DNA of 64,000 bases from Platycnemis pennipes (Eukaryota; Arthropoda; Insecta; Odonata; Platycnemididae): contig OW121848.1 of NCBI GenBank assembly GCA_933228895.1, forward strand, positions 134,744,615-134,808,614. The letters are read 5' to 3'. The position numbers and the translations under genes were made by a program. Every line of letters begins with the position of its first letter. Position 1 is the first letter of the stretch. The notes below the pieces were generated by a model. That model saw only the letters and a program-made list of their open reading frames with translations, did no database searches and was not told the DNA's origin. Shown piece by piece: positions 46,010 to 55,803 of the stretch.

Positions 46010-46423
46010 AATGATTCTGGAGCACAAGAAACTCAAGTAACGTATCCGTCGGATCGACGGTCACATTGGTGTCGAATCATTTGCTGCCAAATGATAACAA
46101 GAAGGTGGGAGCTATTGGTCGAATTGGAAGTACAATAACACTTTACTTGGTTCTGGATGATCTTGCCGATTGCATTTTGGTGTCACCTTTGGGGACTATT
46201 CAGGCCGATCCCCAGGATCTTCAGATGTAGAGAGATTCACAAGCCAAATCTAAAATTTTCCCTGTGGTTCAAAAACACCTATTAATTCATGCCAGGACCA
46301 CGAAAACTGCCTTTGAGGTAGGGAATAATTTGTGTGATGTTTTTGAGGATAGGCAAATGCTTAGACCTTAGAATGCTTAGAATGCTCTCTTGGACCAACT
46401 GCTAGACACTAAGCATGTTAACT
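46010..46423 (+). pseudogene. copia gag, N-terminal part
   Basis: Shifting frames give LIHARTTKTAFEVGNNLCDV then FEDRQML, the conserved gag block (TAKEAWxxLxxxFED), just before the piggyBac insertion at 46424. The first part of gag is too decayed to trace. Confidence 0.65.
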
Positions 46424-46670
46424 TTAATCCTTAAGTAGTCGTGTTGGGTCTATTTGACCCCATTAATACTTTGAGTGAATAAACCTTGCATTTAGTTAAT
46501 TACTGTAGCAATGAGTGTCCCATGTAATCTCTTTACTTACTTTCCTCTCCCTTTCTATACTATTTTTTTGTTCGTAAATATGCATTATCTATTATAATTT
46601 ACTATTTTGACCTGACACGAGTGTTGGGGTCATGAAATATATCACCGTCTGACCTGGCGTGAGTGTTGGG

Positions 46671-47020
46671 TCTTGAAAAATACTGCTCAACGACTCGTCA
46701 CGTGCGTTTGTGATACAGTGTAATAGTTACGGAGACATCTACGGTGCCTCGATACTTTGCGTTCTATTTTCAAATTATGATGGTATTTTATTCCCCTACC
46801 TTGTCAACTTTTGTATGACTGTGACCCTTTAGAGGACATAAGCTTGAAAAATACTGCTCAATGACTCGTCGCTAGCATTTGTAATACAATGTAAAAGTTA
46901 CGTAGACTTCTACGGTGCCTCAATACTTTGCATTCTATTTGCGATTTATGATCGTATTTTAGTCACCTACACTCCATCCTCTACCTACCCTTCCTTGGTA
47001 AGTATAGTTTGACTGAGACC
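46671..47020 (+). repeat. tandem duplication, two units of about 175 bp, inside the piggyBac element
   Basis: CTTGAAAAATACTGCTCAAC GACTCGTC ... GGTGCCTCGATACTTTGCGT recurs as CTTGAAAAATACTGCTCAAT GACTCGTC ... GGTGCCTCAATACTTTGCAT. Units are diverged by roughly 15%. Confidence 0.8.
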
Positions 47021-47209
47021 CTTGCGGAGACCAAAGGATGTGATTCTCCCTGTCAATTTCAAGAGCATTCTACTCTTCAAGATCTTTTCTCTATCGCCTC
47101 TTTAACAGATGGTAAAATATCATAATTTATTTAATGTTCATTTGATTTATTCAATTGCAAATTCATAATTATTTACATAAATTGATAAATATGCTATGAT
47201 TATTTTAGG

Positions 47210-48803
47210 ATGCCAAAAGTTTTTCTAACCGATGAAGAGTTTCTGGCTGAGTTGACTAGATAGGATGATGAAGATTCTTGCATTAGAGGAGAAACAGAGG
47301 ATGAAGATGATCACATTGAAGTCAGCAGTCATGACTCAAATTCTGATCTTCAAGTTTCCACAGATGAGGAACCAATGGAAGGAGACGACGGAGGAGATTT
47401 TTATACAAAGACAAAAGAACTAAATGGTGCAAGAAACCTGTCGGCAAGTTAGGCAGGTCTAAGCTTCACTATATCATTACCAGCCTGCCTAGTGTATGCG
47501 GTGTGGCTAAAACAGCTAAATCCATAAAAGGCTCGTTTAGCCTTTTTTTGTGACCAGATGATAGAAATGTTAGTTCATTGCACCAATTTGTGCATTTCAC
47601 GAGTACAGAAAAGTGTTAGTAGGGGCCGTGACGCACGAAGTATCGATAAAGTTGAAATGAAAGCTTTACTTGGGCTTTTATTGATGGGCTGAGTGCATCA
47701 AGCTGCTCACTTACACTTTGAGGAACTATGGGGGAGAGATGGGACACCAATATTTTCAATAACAATGTCTTATGAAAGAGTTTTGTTCTTGCTTCGATAC
47801 ATACGTTTTGATGACGTGAACAGTAGGAGTGAAAGAAAGGCTTCTGACAAACTGGCTGCTGTTCAACAAATGCAGAATTTTCTTGGAGAGATATACGCTC
47901 GGGCATATACTCCAGCTGAGTACACTACCATTGATGAGCAACACATTCCATTTAGGGGCCGTTGTTCATTTTGTCGGTACTTGCCTAAAAAACCCAAAAA
48001 AATACGGCATAAAGGTATTCGCTCTTGTTGATGCAAGATCCCTATACCTCGTCAAATTTGAAGTATACGCTATAACTCAACACGAAGGCCCATAAAAGCT
48101 GTCGAACAAACCACAGGACATCGTCAAATGGCTAATTACTCCTATGAAGGGGTCTTGTAGGAATACAACCACTGATAAATGGTGTACCAGCATACCTTTG
48201 GCGAAGTCATTGTTAGAAAGCAAACTGACATTAGTGGGAACAATTCGAAAAAATAAAGCCGAAGTACCAGATGAATTTTTGCCCAATAAAAAACGAGAAG
48301 CCATTTCATCACCTTTTGGGTTTACTAAAGATATTATCATGGTGTCATATGTTCCTGCTGAGTCAGAATCAGTAGTAGTTATTTCTAACATGAACCACGA
48401 TGATAAGATTGATATTGAGACAGGGTCCAAAATGAAACCGGAAATCATAAGCTTCTACAACAATACAAAATGCGGAGTCGACACATGTGACCAACTCTGC
48501 AGCAACTACAATTTAGGACGTAGAACTACAAGGAGGACATTAGCAGTTTTCTTTCACTTTGTCAATGTGAGTGCACTAAATGCTCATGGTATTTACAAAG
48601 CCAGTGCTGGAGAAAAAATCAAAAGAAGAACATTTTTGAGAAATCTTGCAAATGAACTGGTAAATGAAAATGTTATAGGAAGGGTTTATAATCAGCATGT
48701 TTCCTGCAATTTAGGGGTAAAAATAAGGCTTTTTCTGTCAGAGAGTGAAATCATGCATCCAGAAATTCTAGGAAAAGGTGATGAGCCTGCATTGAAAAAG
48801 TGA
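47210..48803 (+). pseudogene. piggyBac transposase
   Basis: Starts MPKVFLTDEEFLAEL with an acidic N-terminus typical of the family and an early TAG. A KWCKKPVG, LHYIITSLPSVCGVAKTAKS block leads in. At 47693-48031: HRAAHLHFEELWGRDG-like, FLLRYIRFDD and YTTIDEQHIPFRGR, whose TIDEQ has the first catalytic Asp. After a frameshift near 48010, KVFALVDARSLYLVKFEVY, a stop, then 48144-48803 with NTTTDKWCTSIPLAKSL (second Asp), LVGTIRKNKAEVP and NNTKCGVDTCDQLCSNYN (third Asp). The C-terminal Cys-rich domain is not seen. All three catalytic Asp survive, yet at least two stops and a frameshift inactivate the enzyme that would cut and paste at TTAA. Confidence 0.9.
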
Positions 48804-48900
48804 AAAAGGTGACATAATTGCCCTAGCTCTAAATATAATAAATACAAATGTGCAGTGTCTGCAAACAGTGTATTTGTAAAAATCATTGAAAGAATATATG

Positions 48901-48990
48901 CCCCCTGCCAAACACCCTCGAGGTGGCTTGCAGGGTATGTCGTAGATATAGATATATGTACTCAATGTAAGGAAGATATATGTACTCAAT
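48901..48990 (+). repeat. LINE-type 3' tail inside the piggyBac element
   Basis: CCCCCTGCCAAACACCCTCG, AGGTGGCTTGCAGGGTATGT and CGTAGATATAGATA. This is the clearest hairpin copy: CCCTGC (48903) pairs with GCAGGG (48930) and CACC with GGTG. It is followed by a tandem ATATATGTACTCAATGTAAGGA pair. Confidence 0.75.
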
Positions 48991-49371
48991 GTAAGGAAAA
49001 TACGTAAACTATTTTTGTAAAAACAAATTGGTTATTCTACACATGTTTTCATCTATAGAATCAATGTTTTCATGGTTTTGAAAATGCCTATGACATAAAA
49101 AGAATACTTGTATAATGAAAATTGATAAACAAAAACAATTCTTGTAAATTATGAGTAAAATTAGGTTTTCCACTACTGCAATTTTGGAAAAATACAATTT
49201 AAGGTTTCCAAGTGGTTACTGTCATATTTATAAAATTCAGATATATTTCTGATCATATGACCATTAATTTTAAACATAAAGACATTTTTTTCGAAGGCTT
49301 AAAATCTGGGTCAATATGACCCGACATGAGTAGCTACGTAACTTAAGCTCACACAACTACTTAAGGGTTAC

Positions 49372-49900
49372 CTCCCTGTACGATTACATGATGTGCATGA
49401 GAGAAGTCATTCACAAATTAGCAGAAATGGGCAGGCTAGTGGAGCATGAGCTCACTGCATTTCTCATGTTGAGGAATTTGAGGCTCGAGTACAAAAGGCT
49501 CAGACAGCTCATCATCAAAAGTGTAAATAAAAGGTCGAAGAATTGACTTCAGATGCAGTTTCCAACCAACTTTTCCGAGAAGGACCAATGAAGGCCGTGG
49601 ATCAAGGGGGTGCTGGAGGTGGAAAGCTAGATCTGTTGACTGGTAACAGGAGAAGAAACCAGCATCAAAGCAGAAGCAATTCCAGGACAACTGCAACAGG
49701 GCACCAAGGTGGAGAGGGAGTGAACTGCTCCAGTGGTGATGCGCCGAAGCAGCAGAGAATGCAGCAGCGACAATGGCAGAGCCAGCAGCCGCAGCAAGGA
49801 AATGTAATCACTAGAAACAATTGTAAGAAGCCAAGTCATAAAGCTTTCAAGTGTTGGTGCAAAAATAGAAATAAGGGATGCCAGATGACCATGGATCTGT
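49372..49900 (+). pseudogene. copia gag, C-terminal part
   Basis: Resumes after the piggyBac: YDYMMCMREVIHKLAEMGRL, VEHELTAFLMLRNL and, at 49543-49902, TSDAVSNQLFREGP (the conserved gag end). A Gln/Ser/Arg-rich stretch is followed by a damaged zinc knuckle (NNCKKPSHKAFKC; one Cys lost). Gag binds RNA and forms the particle. Confidence 0.8.
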
Positions 49901-50235
49901 AAATAATTATGATGGAGCATCAAATTTCTGGAGTCTTTTAGCTGGTGTGAATGTGGATAATGAAGGTATGAGTTGGTATGTGGATTCAGGTGCTTCTTCT
50001 CATGTGTGTGGTAATAATGAATGTCTGGTTAATTACAAAGACATGGAGAGAAAAAAAATTAATTGTGCCGGTGACCAAAAGCTTACTACAGTAGGTTTGC
50101 AGGATGATGTTTTAAATTGTGCAAATCGATTGATGGGGATCAAAAATGTTACTTATGTTACAAGTATCTCTGCTAATTTGGTATCTGAAAGTGCCATATC
50201 AAAGTCTGGTGTATTTTTTTTCAGTTTTGGACAGT
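49878..50235 (+). pseudogene. copia protease region
   Basis: MSWYVDSGASSHVC is the copia aspartic protease motif (D-S-G-A with the ASSH(V/M) extension). VTYVTSISANLVSESAISKS matches the following NVLYVPDLxxNLLSV block. The protease would cleave the Gag-Pol precursor. The frame ends at 50235 and the next block (LGHMSHKNMLCLS, GAG-pre-integrase) lies in another frame. Confidence 0.85.
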
Positions 50236-50394
50236 GAAGGTTGCAGTATGTATAATAAAGAATGCTTTAATGCAACTTACCCACTCATTACAGCTCCAAT
50301 AACAGGTGTATTTATGAGTTGAATTTGGAAATGGTTCAGCCCAAGGCACTTAGGCTGTGAATGTATGTGGATATGATCTATAGCATAAAATATT

Positions 50395-50959
50395 AGGACA
50401 TATGAGTCATAAAAACATGCTATGTCTGTCACAGGGTCTTGATGATGGTCTAGCTTTTAATTCCTTGTCTATTGTGGGGGTGTAGATTCCACGATAAAAT
50501 GACAACCGCCAAGACTTAACGAAAACAAGACTAATTTATTAGCCACAGTCAAGTGTACAGGCTATGTAAGTACAAGATGGCCACTCATCTGGCTGTACCG
50601 TCGCGGTGTGGATCCTTCTCCTAGCGGGTTTTCCGACAAACTGCCTCGAGTGGCACTGAAACTCATCCTCCTCAGCACCGCCATCTTGCGGTGAAGTTCG
50701 GAAGAAAAACAATTGAGGCACGGAATTGAAATGGCGTCGTCAGCTTATACATGTCTGCTTATACCGCCACATCTACAAATAGGTGATTGTTGCATTAGGT
50801 GAAAAAAGGAGAGCATCCTTCCCCATGGGCAGCGCTGTGAGGGCAGATGAGGTTTTATGATATATTCATTCTGATGTCTGTGGGTCTATGGATGAGCAGT
50901 CTTTTGGTGGCCAAAGGTATTTTGCAACCTTTATTGATGACAACACAAGGTACACCTAT
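50395..50959 (+). pseudogene. copia integrase, first part (interrupted by solo LTR A)
   Basis: LGHMSHKNMLCLSQGLDDGL is the pre-integrase histidine block. It is cut by a solo LTR at 50473-50771. After it, YIHSDVCGSMDEQSFGGQRY and FATFIDDNTRYTY give the first two catalytic Asp of the DDE integrase core. Solo LTR B then interrupts at 50960. Confidence 0.8.
50473..50771. mobile_element. solo LTR A, 299 bp, in copia integrase
   Basis: Begins TGTGGGGGTGTAG, ends ACCGCCACA, with flanks TCTAT and TCTAC (5-bp TSD, one mismatch). TG..CA ends, inverted TGTGG/CCACA and 5-bp TSD fit an LTR left by recombination. A 60-residue minus-strand frame is not a gene. Confidence 0.75.
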
Positions 50960-51421
50960 TGTGGAATATAGCAATTCATATGTATGAAAAAGAATGTTGA
51001 TACTTAGCAATAATGCTATTTATTTTGTTGTTATTGATTTTTTATTCTGTTGTTAATTTAATGGTGAAGAATAAACTGAACTGTCAAGTCCTCAGAATAG
51101 AATAAGAAGGGAAAACTATTTAAGATTCTGCGTGAATGTTTCTCGGGTCCTCCACCGGGTTAATTCATCCATGTTCGCCGACATTTCGATTCCCGACTCG
51201 ACAATCGTCTTCAGGGCTTCTGAAACACATCCCCTACAGTCCTGTCAAAGGCATGGTGCCATAAGAGGCATGACAGAAGCCCTGAAGATGATTGCCGAGT
51301 CGGGAATCGAAACGTCGGCAGACATGGACGAATTAACCCGGTGGAGGACCCGAGAAACCTTCACGCAGCAGATATGCCGGGAAAGCACCAGATCTTTCTT
51401 GTTTAAGATTCTTCCGCAATA
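50960..51421. mobile_element. solo LTR B, with a Penelope-like foldback inside
   Basis: Flanked by CCTAT at 50955-50959 and 51422-51426. It begins TGTGGAATATAGCAATTCAT, a copia-type LTR start, and ends TTCCGCAATA. Without the foldback and its duplicated 11 bases the LTR is about 180 bp. The integrase frame (RYTY..LIK..) continues across if it is ignored. It is unlike the LTRs of the host copia. Confidence 0.8.
51119..51412. mobile_element. Penelope-like foldback element, 272 bp, with 11-bp TSD
   Basis: TTTAAGATTCT at 51119-51129 and 51402-51412 flanks 51130-51401. Arms 51130-51222 and 51274-51366 are inverted repeats of 93 nt with 7 mismatches. The right arm contains CTGAAGA, a stem-loop region and GAAACGTCGGC, the hammerhead-like core of Penelope terminal repeats; the left arm has it inverted. 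The 51-nt loop copies copia sequence from 51734-51787. A 35-nt tail ends the element. Variable-length TSDs are usual for Penelope-like elements. Confidence 0.82.
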
Positions 51422-51426
51422 CCTAT

Positions 51427-52195
51427 GTTGCCCTTATAAAACAAAACTAAGGTTTTAGAAAAACTAAAAGCTTTGAAAATCTTTGTTGAGAAGCAAACTG
51501 GTCATGTAATCAGAGTGATTGGATCTGATAATGGTGGGCAATACTGTTCAAATGAATTTCCTGAAATTTAAAGAGAGAGGGAATATAAAATTAGTTGACT
51601 GTGCTCGGAACTCCTGAGCAGAATGGGGTCATGAAAAGGGCTACCAGAACAATCCTTGAGCAAACAATGTTGAAGGAAGCTGGGCTTAGTAATAGGTATT
51701 GGGTGAAATAGTGCAAAACACTGAGTATTTGAAAAACACATCCCCTACAGTCCTGTCAAAGGCATGGTGTCATAAGAGGCATGACAGGTAGGAGATTTCA
51801 GGTTAGGCACTTTGTTTTTTGGTGCATAGCCTATGTGTATGTCCCTAAACTTGCAAGCAAAAGGCTAGGCAATAAAGGTAAGGTATGCATCTTTACAGGC
51901 TATGATGAAGAAATAATTAATCCTAAGACCCCACACGAAGTGATAGTGGAAAGAAGCGTGATTCTTTTGGAGAATGCCTTTCCAGGCAGAGGTTTCAGTA
52001 TGAACAGGGATGAAAATGAGTATATATAACTCCAATGGTGTATATGCTGAGGTTCATGGGCCTGCTATAACTGGCAGTGCAATTGTTAGCAACAATTCTG
52101 AAGTGATGATGGATAGTTCTACAGGTCATAATGCAGGTTATGTTGATGGTGACAGGGAGTTAGATCGGAGTAAGGGTTCCCTGGGAATTTCTTGA
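51427..52195 (+). pseudogene. copia integrase, second part and linker
   Basis: LEKLKALKIFVEKQTGHVIR and VIGSDNGGQY give the integrase Asp-Asn-Gly block. GTPEQNGVMKRATRTILEQT MLKEAGLSN follows, with the catalytic Glu of the NG(V)xER motif replaced by Lys (MKR), then YLKNTSPTVLSK. 51781-52029 holds FVFWCIAYVYVPK, KGKVCIFTGYDEE and VIVERSVILLENAF, the copia C-terminal integrase domain. 52010-52195 is linker. Confidence 0.82.
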
Positions 52196-52199
52196 TTTC

Positions 52200-52503
52200 G
52201 TCTCTTACCAGACGTTAATGGAGAACCTCTATGATGAACCTGAGATGAGAAGCCAGGCATTTGTTAGACCAGATGGGAAATAATGGGTACAGGCAATGGA
52301 GGATGAAATATTGTCCCTGAGGGAGAAAAATATTTGAACCCTAGTGGACAGATGAGCAAACAAGAATGTTGTGCAAAATATCTAGATGGTTTTTTAAGTT
52401 AACACATGGATCAAATGGTGAGGTTGATAGGTATAAGGCTCGTTTGGTGCCTAAAAAGTAAACTCAGCATTTTGGGTTGGATTATACACCTTTTCACCAG
52501 TTG
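52200..52503 (+). pseudogene. copia reverse transcriptase, first part
   Basis: WVQAMEDEILSLREKN, TLVD, MVF followed by DRYKARLVPKK and FTSPVV-like remains, in shifting frames, match the start of the copia RT (WxxAMxxE, RYKARLVAKG, TFSPVV). The MITE at 52507 follows. Confidence 0.75.
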
Positions 52504-52733
52504 TAAAGGCCGTTTTAAAAGGTACCTACATTTTTAATACAATTTCTTGTACAAACACTTTTATGAGAAAATTGTACCGTGTAAAGTGAAAGTTGGGTGA
52601 ACACCTTAATGAATGTCTGAATGACTAAATGGAAAATAGAACCTGTTCTAATTCCATTCAGACAAATATATTATTTCATTCAGTTTCATACATTCGTTTG
52701 TACAATAAATTGTACCGTGTAAAACGGCCTTAA
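52504..52733. mobile_element. MITE with TAA target duplication, 224 bp
   Basis: AGGCCGTTTTAAAAGGTACC at the left; the right end reversed is AGGCCGTTTTACACGGTACA. TAA at 52504-52506 and 52731-52733. A 3-bp TWA target fits PIF/Harbinger. Excising the element plus one TAA brings the flanking copia RT blocks into one frame, which confirms the boundaries. Confidence 0.85.
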
Positions 52734-52753
52734 GAGATGAGAGTTTGAGGGTG

Positions 52754-54147
52754 ATAATATCCAGTGGCGAAGCTAAGGTATTCGAACTGGGTATTCTAGC
52801 TCATCGGCCCCTTAATTTGCTGCTTCAGAGACTCAAATATTCCAGCTGACAAAAATCAGTTGACTTAACACGTTGTGTACCGGGCTATTTAAATGGGTTA
52901 TAACCCTCTGTTCCGGTGGGTTTTTAAAATCTAGTTTTTTTTTAACATGCACTGCATATGAAGAGAACACTAGATGCTTGTTCACTTCTTTACCTCTCGC
53001 CCCACTGTTAATTTGAAATAAATTTTCCGGCACCCAACCATGCACAGAGATCAGCACTTGAGGGGCTAAGTAATTTGCCTTAATGTTTTCCGTTGATCAT
53101 ATGGATTCGGCGAGTTTTCCTTTGGTCAAAGGTGTCGATGACGCGTTCCTTGAAACTTTCGTCGCTCGAGCGGTTGTTCAGTAAAGCCTTTTCAACCGCC
53201 AGGGTGCTTAAATTGCTTAGGCTGGAGTCCATCATGGAGTTTCTTAAAAATGTGTTCTCTGTCTTCAACGTACTCATATTTCTTTCGGACAATACAGTTC
53301 ATACAGGAAATGTCTGAATCAGTCTCATGATTCTTAAAGTTTCTTGATATACCTACTTTATCCAGGCCATTGTTCAAAAAATATTTAAGTAATGTGCAGG
53401 CAAGTGTTTACTCTCATTGGAATAGACATTAATGAGTTCATTTTTTAGCTGTTCACTGTTAAATAATGAGTGCATTTTATTAGGCTACTCAATTTTGCTG
53501 AGGGAAATGATGTATTTTATGCAGGATTTTCATCTAGTAATTCTGCAAAATATAAGTAATTGAAGTCTTCAAAATGAGATTCCATGTGGACAACGAAGGT
53601 GTCAATTATTTCAAAGCGAGCCTTCTGAATTAGTGAAACGTGTCTAGTCCACCCTGGTTGTTGTTGTTCAGTCCTTTAGCCGTGCGTTGACTTGTTATTT
53701 TCCAACCTCTAAACGAAGAAAAAATTCACATGCAGCGAAACTGTTTCATACAGAATCAGTCTCTCTTAATTTCCCTCCGTCTCACCATCTCTTGATCATT
53801 CGCTGAGACTCGGAAGGGCGCGAGAACTAGGCGCGAGTGTCTAGGCTCTCAGCGTGCAAGAATCACGCAGTTTCAGGTGCAAGCATTCGGCGGCGAATAA
53901 ACGTATGTGCATGCGCCATCCGGCCATTTGGAGTCTACCAGCAGCCAGACTCCCAAGCCTCCAAAACATCCAAACCACTTCAACGCAACGCAATGTGCAG
54001 AAATATAGGCTATATTTATTTTACCTATGCTTTCTCGGCAACATAAAATGCATGACAGAGCTGAAAAAATAGTATGTGTTTTATTGTAATCATTTTGGGT
54101 ATTCTCAGGCTCCCAGACTACCCTTCAGCTTCGCCACTGATAATATC
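52754..54147 (-). mobile_element. hAT transposon, 1,378 bp, with perfect 8-bp TSD, inside copia RT
   Basis: ATAATATC at 52754-52761 and 54140-54147. Ends CAGTGGCGAAGCTAAGG and, inverted, CAGTGGCGAAGCTGAAGG. The element carries the end of a transposase on the minus strand. Its length is short for an autonomous hAT (usually over 2.5 kb), so it is an internally deleted copy. Confidence 0.92.
53080..53400 (-). pseudogene. hAT transposase, C-terminal dimerisation domain
   Basis: MSERNMSTLKTENTFLRNSM then MDSSLSNLSTLAVEKALLNN and KERVIDTFDQRKTRRI match the hAT C-terminal signature (SERxFSxLKxIKTYLRSTMxxxRLxxLxLL). Upstream frame (53192-53377) is shifted: CIVRKKYEYVEDREHIFKKL. The catalytic core and N-terminal zinc finger are missing, so the enzyme is dead. 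Confidence 0.85.
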
Positions 54148-54401
54148 ACTAGCAAACCACTTAGATTTAGACATGGCACATCTGGATGTTTGTACTGCTT
54201 TCTTAAATGGTGATCTTCAGGAGGTGGTATGTATGGAACAGCCATAGGGACATGTTGATCCTGAAAACCCTGATAGTGTGTAACTATTAAAGAAGGCCAT
54301 TTATGGGCTAAAAGAGGCTTCTAAGGCCTGGAATGACAAACTGCAATATGTTCTAGTTTGTCTTGATTTTCCCAGGTCAGAATATGATCCATGTATTTAT
54401 G
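54148..54401 (+). pseudogene. copia reverse transcriptase, second part
   Basis: LANHLDLDMAHLDVCTAFLN then GDLQEVVCMEQP is the RT block with the first catalytic Asp (QMDVxTAFLNG); LLKKAIYGLKEASKAWNDKL and YDPCIYVN follow. The frame is cut at 54402 by a piggyBac end, so the YVDD block is absent. Confidence 0.9.
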
Positions 54402-54405
54402 TTAA

Positions 54406-55589
54406 CACGTTGAGGACTGATCACAGAAATCTCCGTGTTTTGTTTGCCGAACATTGAGGACCAGTCATGAAAATTACCATGTTTTCACATGTGAGAACAA
54501 AACTTATTCTGCTTATTTTAATATCAGTTACTTATTTTCCCGTTTGCTTCTGGTGTATTTAGGAATGTTCTTTCAATCATTTAGAATACTTATCTTCCAT
54601 TTAAAATTTTATTTTTTAAGTATTTTTTAAATGAACATTATTCATTTTCAGCGATTCATAACATGCATGAATAAAAGTTCACTAAGCATCACTGCATGAA
54701 AAACATTCGATTAAATATTATTTTTCCAATACTGTAACTCTGGAATCTCTCCAGTGTTCTGAAATCATAAATCATATACATTTAGCTAATAAGGAAGAGT
54801 TATAATCGGATTGTTTTTCTTCAGTCAGTGCTGATACCAAATCTATTCTTTGGTGATTCTCCGATTGCCTAATGTATAGTGGCCTAAAGAGGTTAATGAA
54901 TATGCTATCTGGATCCGTATTCATGGCTGGCTTTCACACTTGCTATGATCTGGTTTCTCACAAGGCATCCTATCTACATTGTTCAACATAAACACATTAG
55001 CTGCAGAGGGCCAAGGATCTCTGAGAAGCCTTTCAGCATTCACCCAATCTTTTGGCCTTTGGTAGAAAAGGACCAGATGGCTACAATGCTTATCTTTGTT
55101 AGGCTCATGTGTTTCTCTTAGAATGCATATTAGTCTCCTCTGGAACGTTCTTGTGTTCTGTGCTCTCTTCTTTAGAGATCTCAAGTCATGTAGTCAGCTG
55201 GAGAATAATTTCCTTAGTTGAAATGAGCTGAGCTTTTACCCTATGAAAGTGCATACATATGTTAAAGCCTGGGCAGATTTAAATAATTCCTGAATATCTA
55301 GTCTCCCGAGAAGTTACTCAAGAAATAATAAGCCCTTTTTAGAATTATATAATAATTTGGCGTCAACTAGTGGTTATGCATCTTGTAGAATGACGGAGAA
55401 GGATATATACAAAGAACTTCATGTTGACATATTATCGGACGTGCCAGATGATAGTGTAGAAGAGTGTGAGAGCTCAGATAGTGAAATTTGCTATGATATT
55501 ACTGCAAGACAACTTAAAAGAAAGGCTGCACAGTGAGTTTACACTGATGATAGTAATTCTGAAGTAGGTGACTGAAGAGCTTTCCAGAA
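54406..55589. mobile_element. partial second piggyBac element, one end only
   Basis: TTAA at 54402-54405 is followed by CACGTTGAGGACTGATCACA, and ACATTGAGGACCAGTCATGA lies 46 bases on as a subterminal repeat: a piggyBac-type end. At 55391-55536 a frame MTEKDIYKELHVDILSDVPD then an Asp/Glu/Ser stretch resembles the acidic N-terminus of piggyBac transposases. No second TTAA end exists: the sequence passes straight into copia RNase H near 55590. An 87-residue minus-strand frame at 54921-55184 is unassigned. Confidence 0.65.
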
Positions 55590-55735
55590 AAGGAGTAAGC
55601 ACATATACATTGCACGGCAGAGTATTAGGGATTTGGTTAAAAGACAAAGTGTCTGTGAAGCATGTGCCATCTCATGAAATGCTGGCTGATGCCTTCACAA
55701 AGCCCTAAGGTGGGACTCATTTTGGTGATCTTGGT
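55590..55735 (+). pseudogene. copia RNase H, C-terminal end
   Basis: RSKHIYIARQSIRDLVKRQS, then in another frame VKHVPSHEMLADAFTKP and GTHFGDLGGEL, the standard end of copia Pol (SKHIDIRxHFIR, VPTxxMLADxxTK). The RT YVDD and the rest of RNase H are deleted. Confidence 0.88.
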
Positions 55736-55803
55736 GGAGAATTGAGTATAAAGTTATAGCTGGATTAAAGGGTATGTATTTAAGATACTTGAATGTGGTT
55801 TAA

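Larger units (their letters stand above)
46428..49367 (+). mobile_element. piggyBac-family transposon inserted in copia gag
   Basis: Left end TTAA (46424-46427) then TCCTTAAGTAGTCGTG; right end, in reverse, CCCTTAAGTAGTTGTG next to TTAC (a mutated TTAA, 49368-49371). Subterminal inverted GGGTCxxxxTGACCC motifs occur near both ends (46446, 49308). The cargo is a piggyBac transposase relic. Gag coding continues directly on both sides. Confidence 0.88.

Noticed and set aside
54921..55184. 87-residue minus-strand frame as a gene
   Set aside because: No recognised family and it lies inside a decayed transposon; left unassigned.
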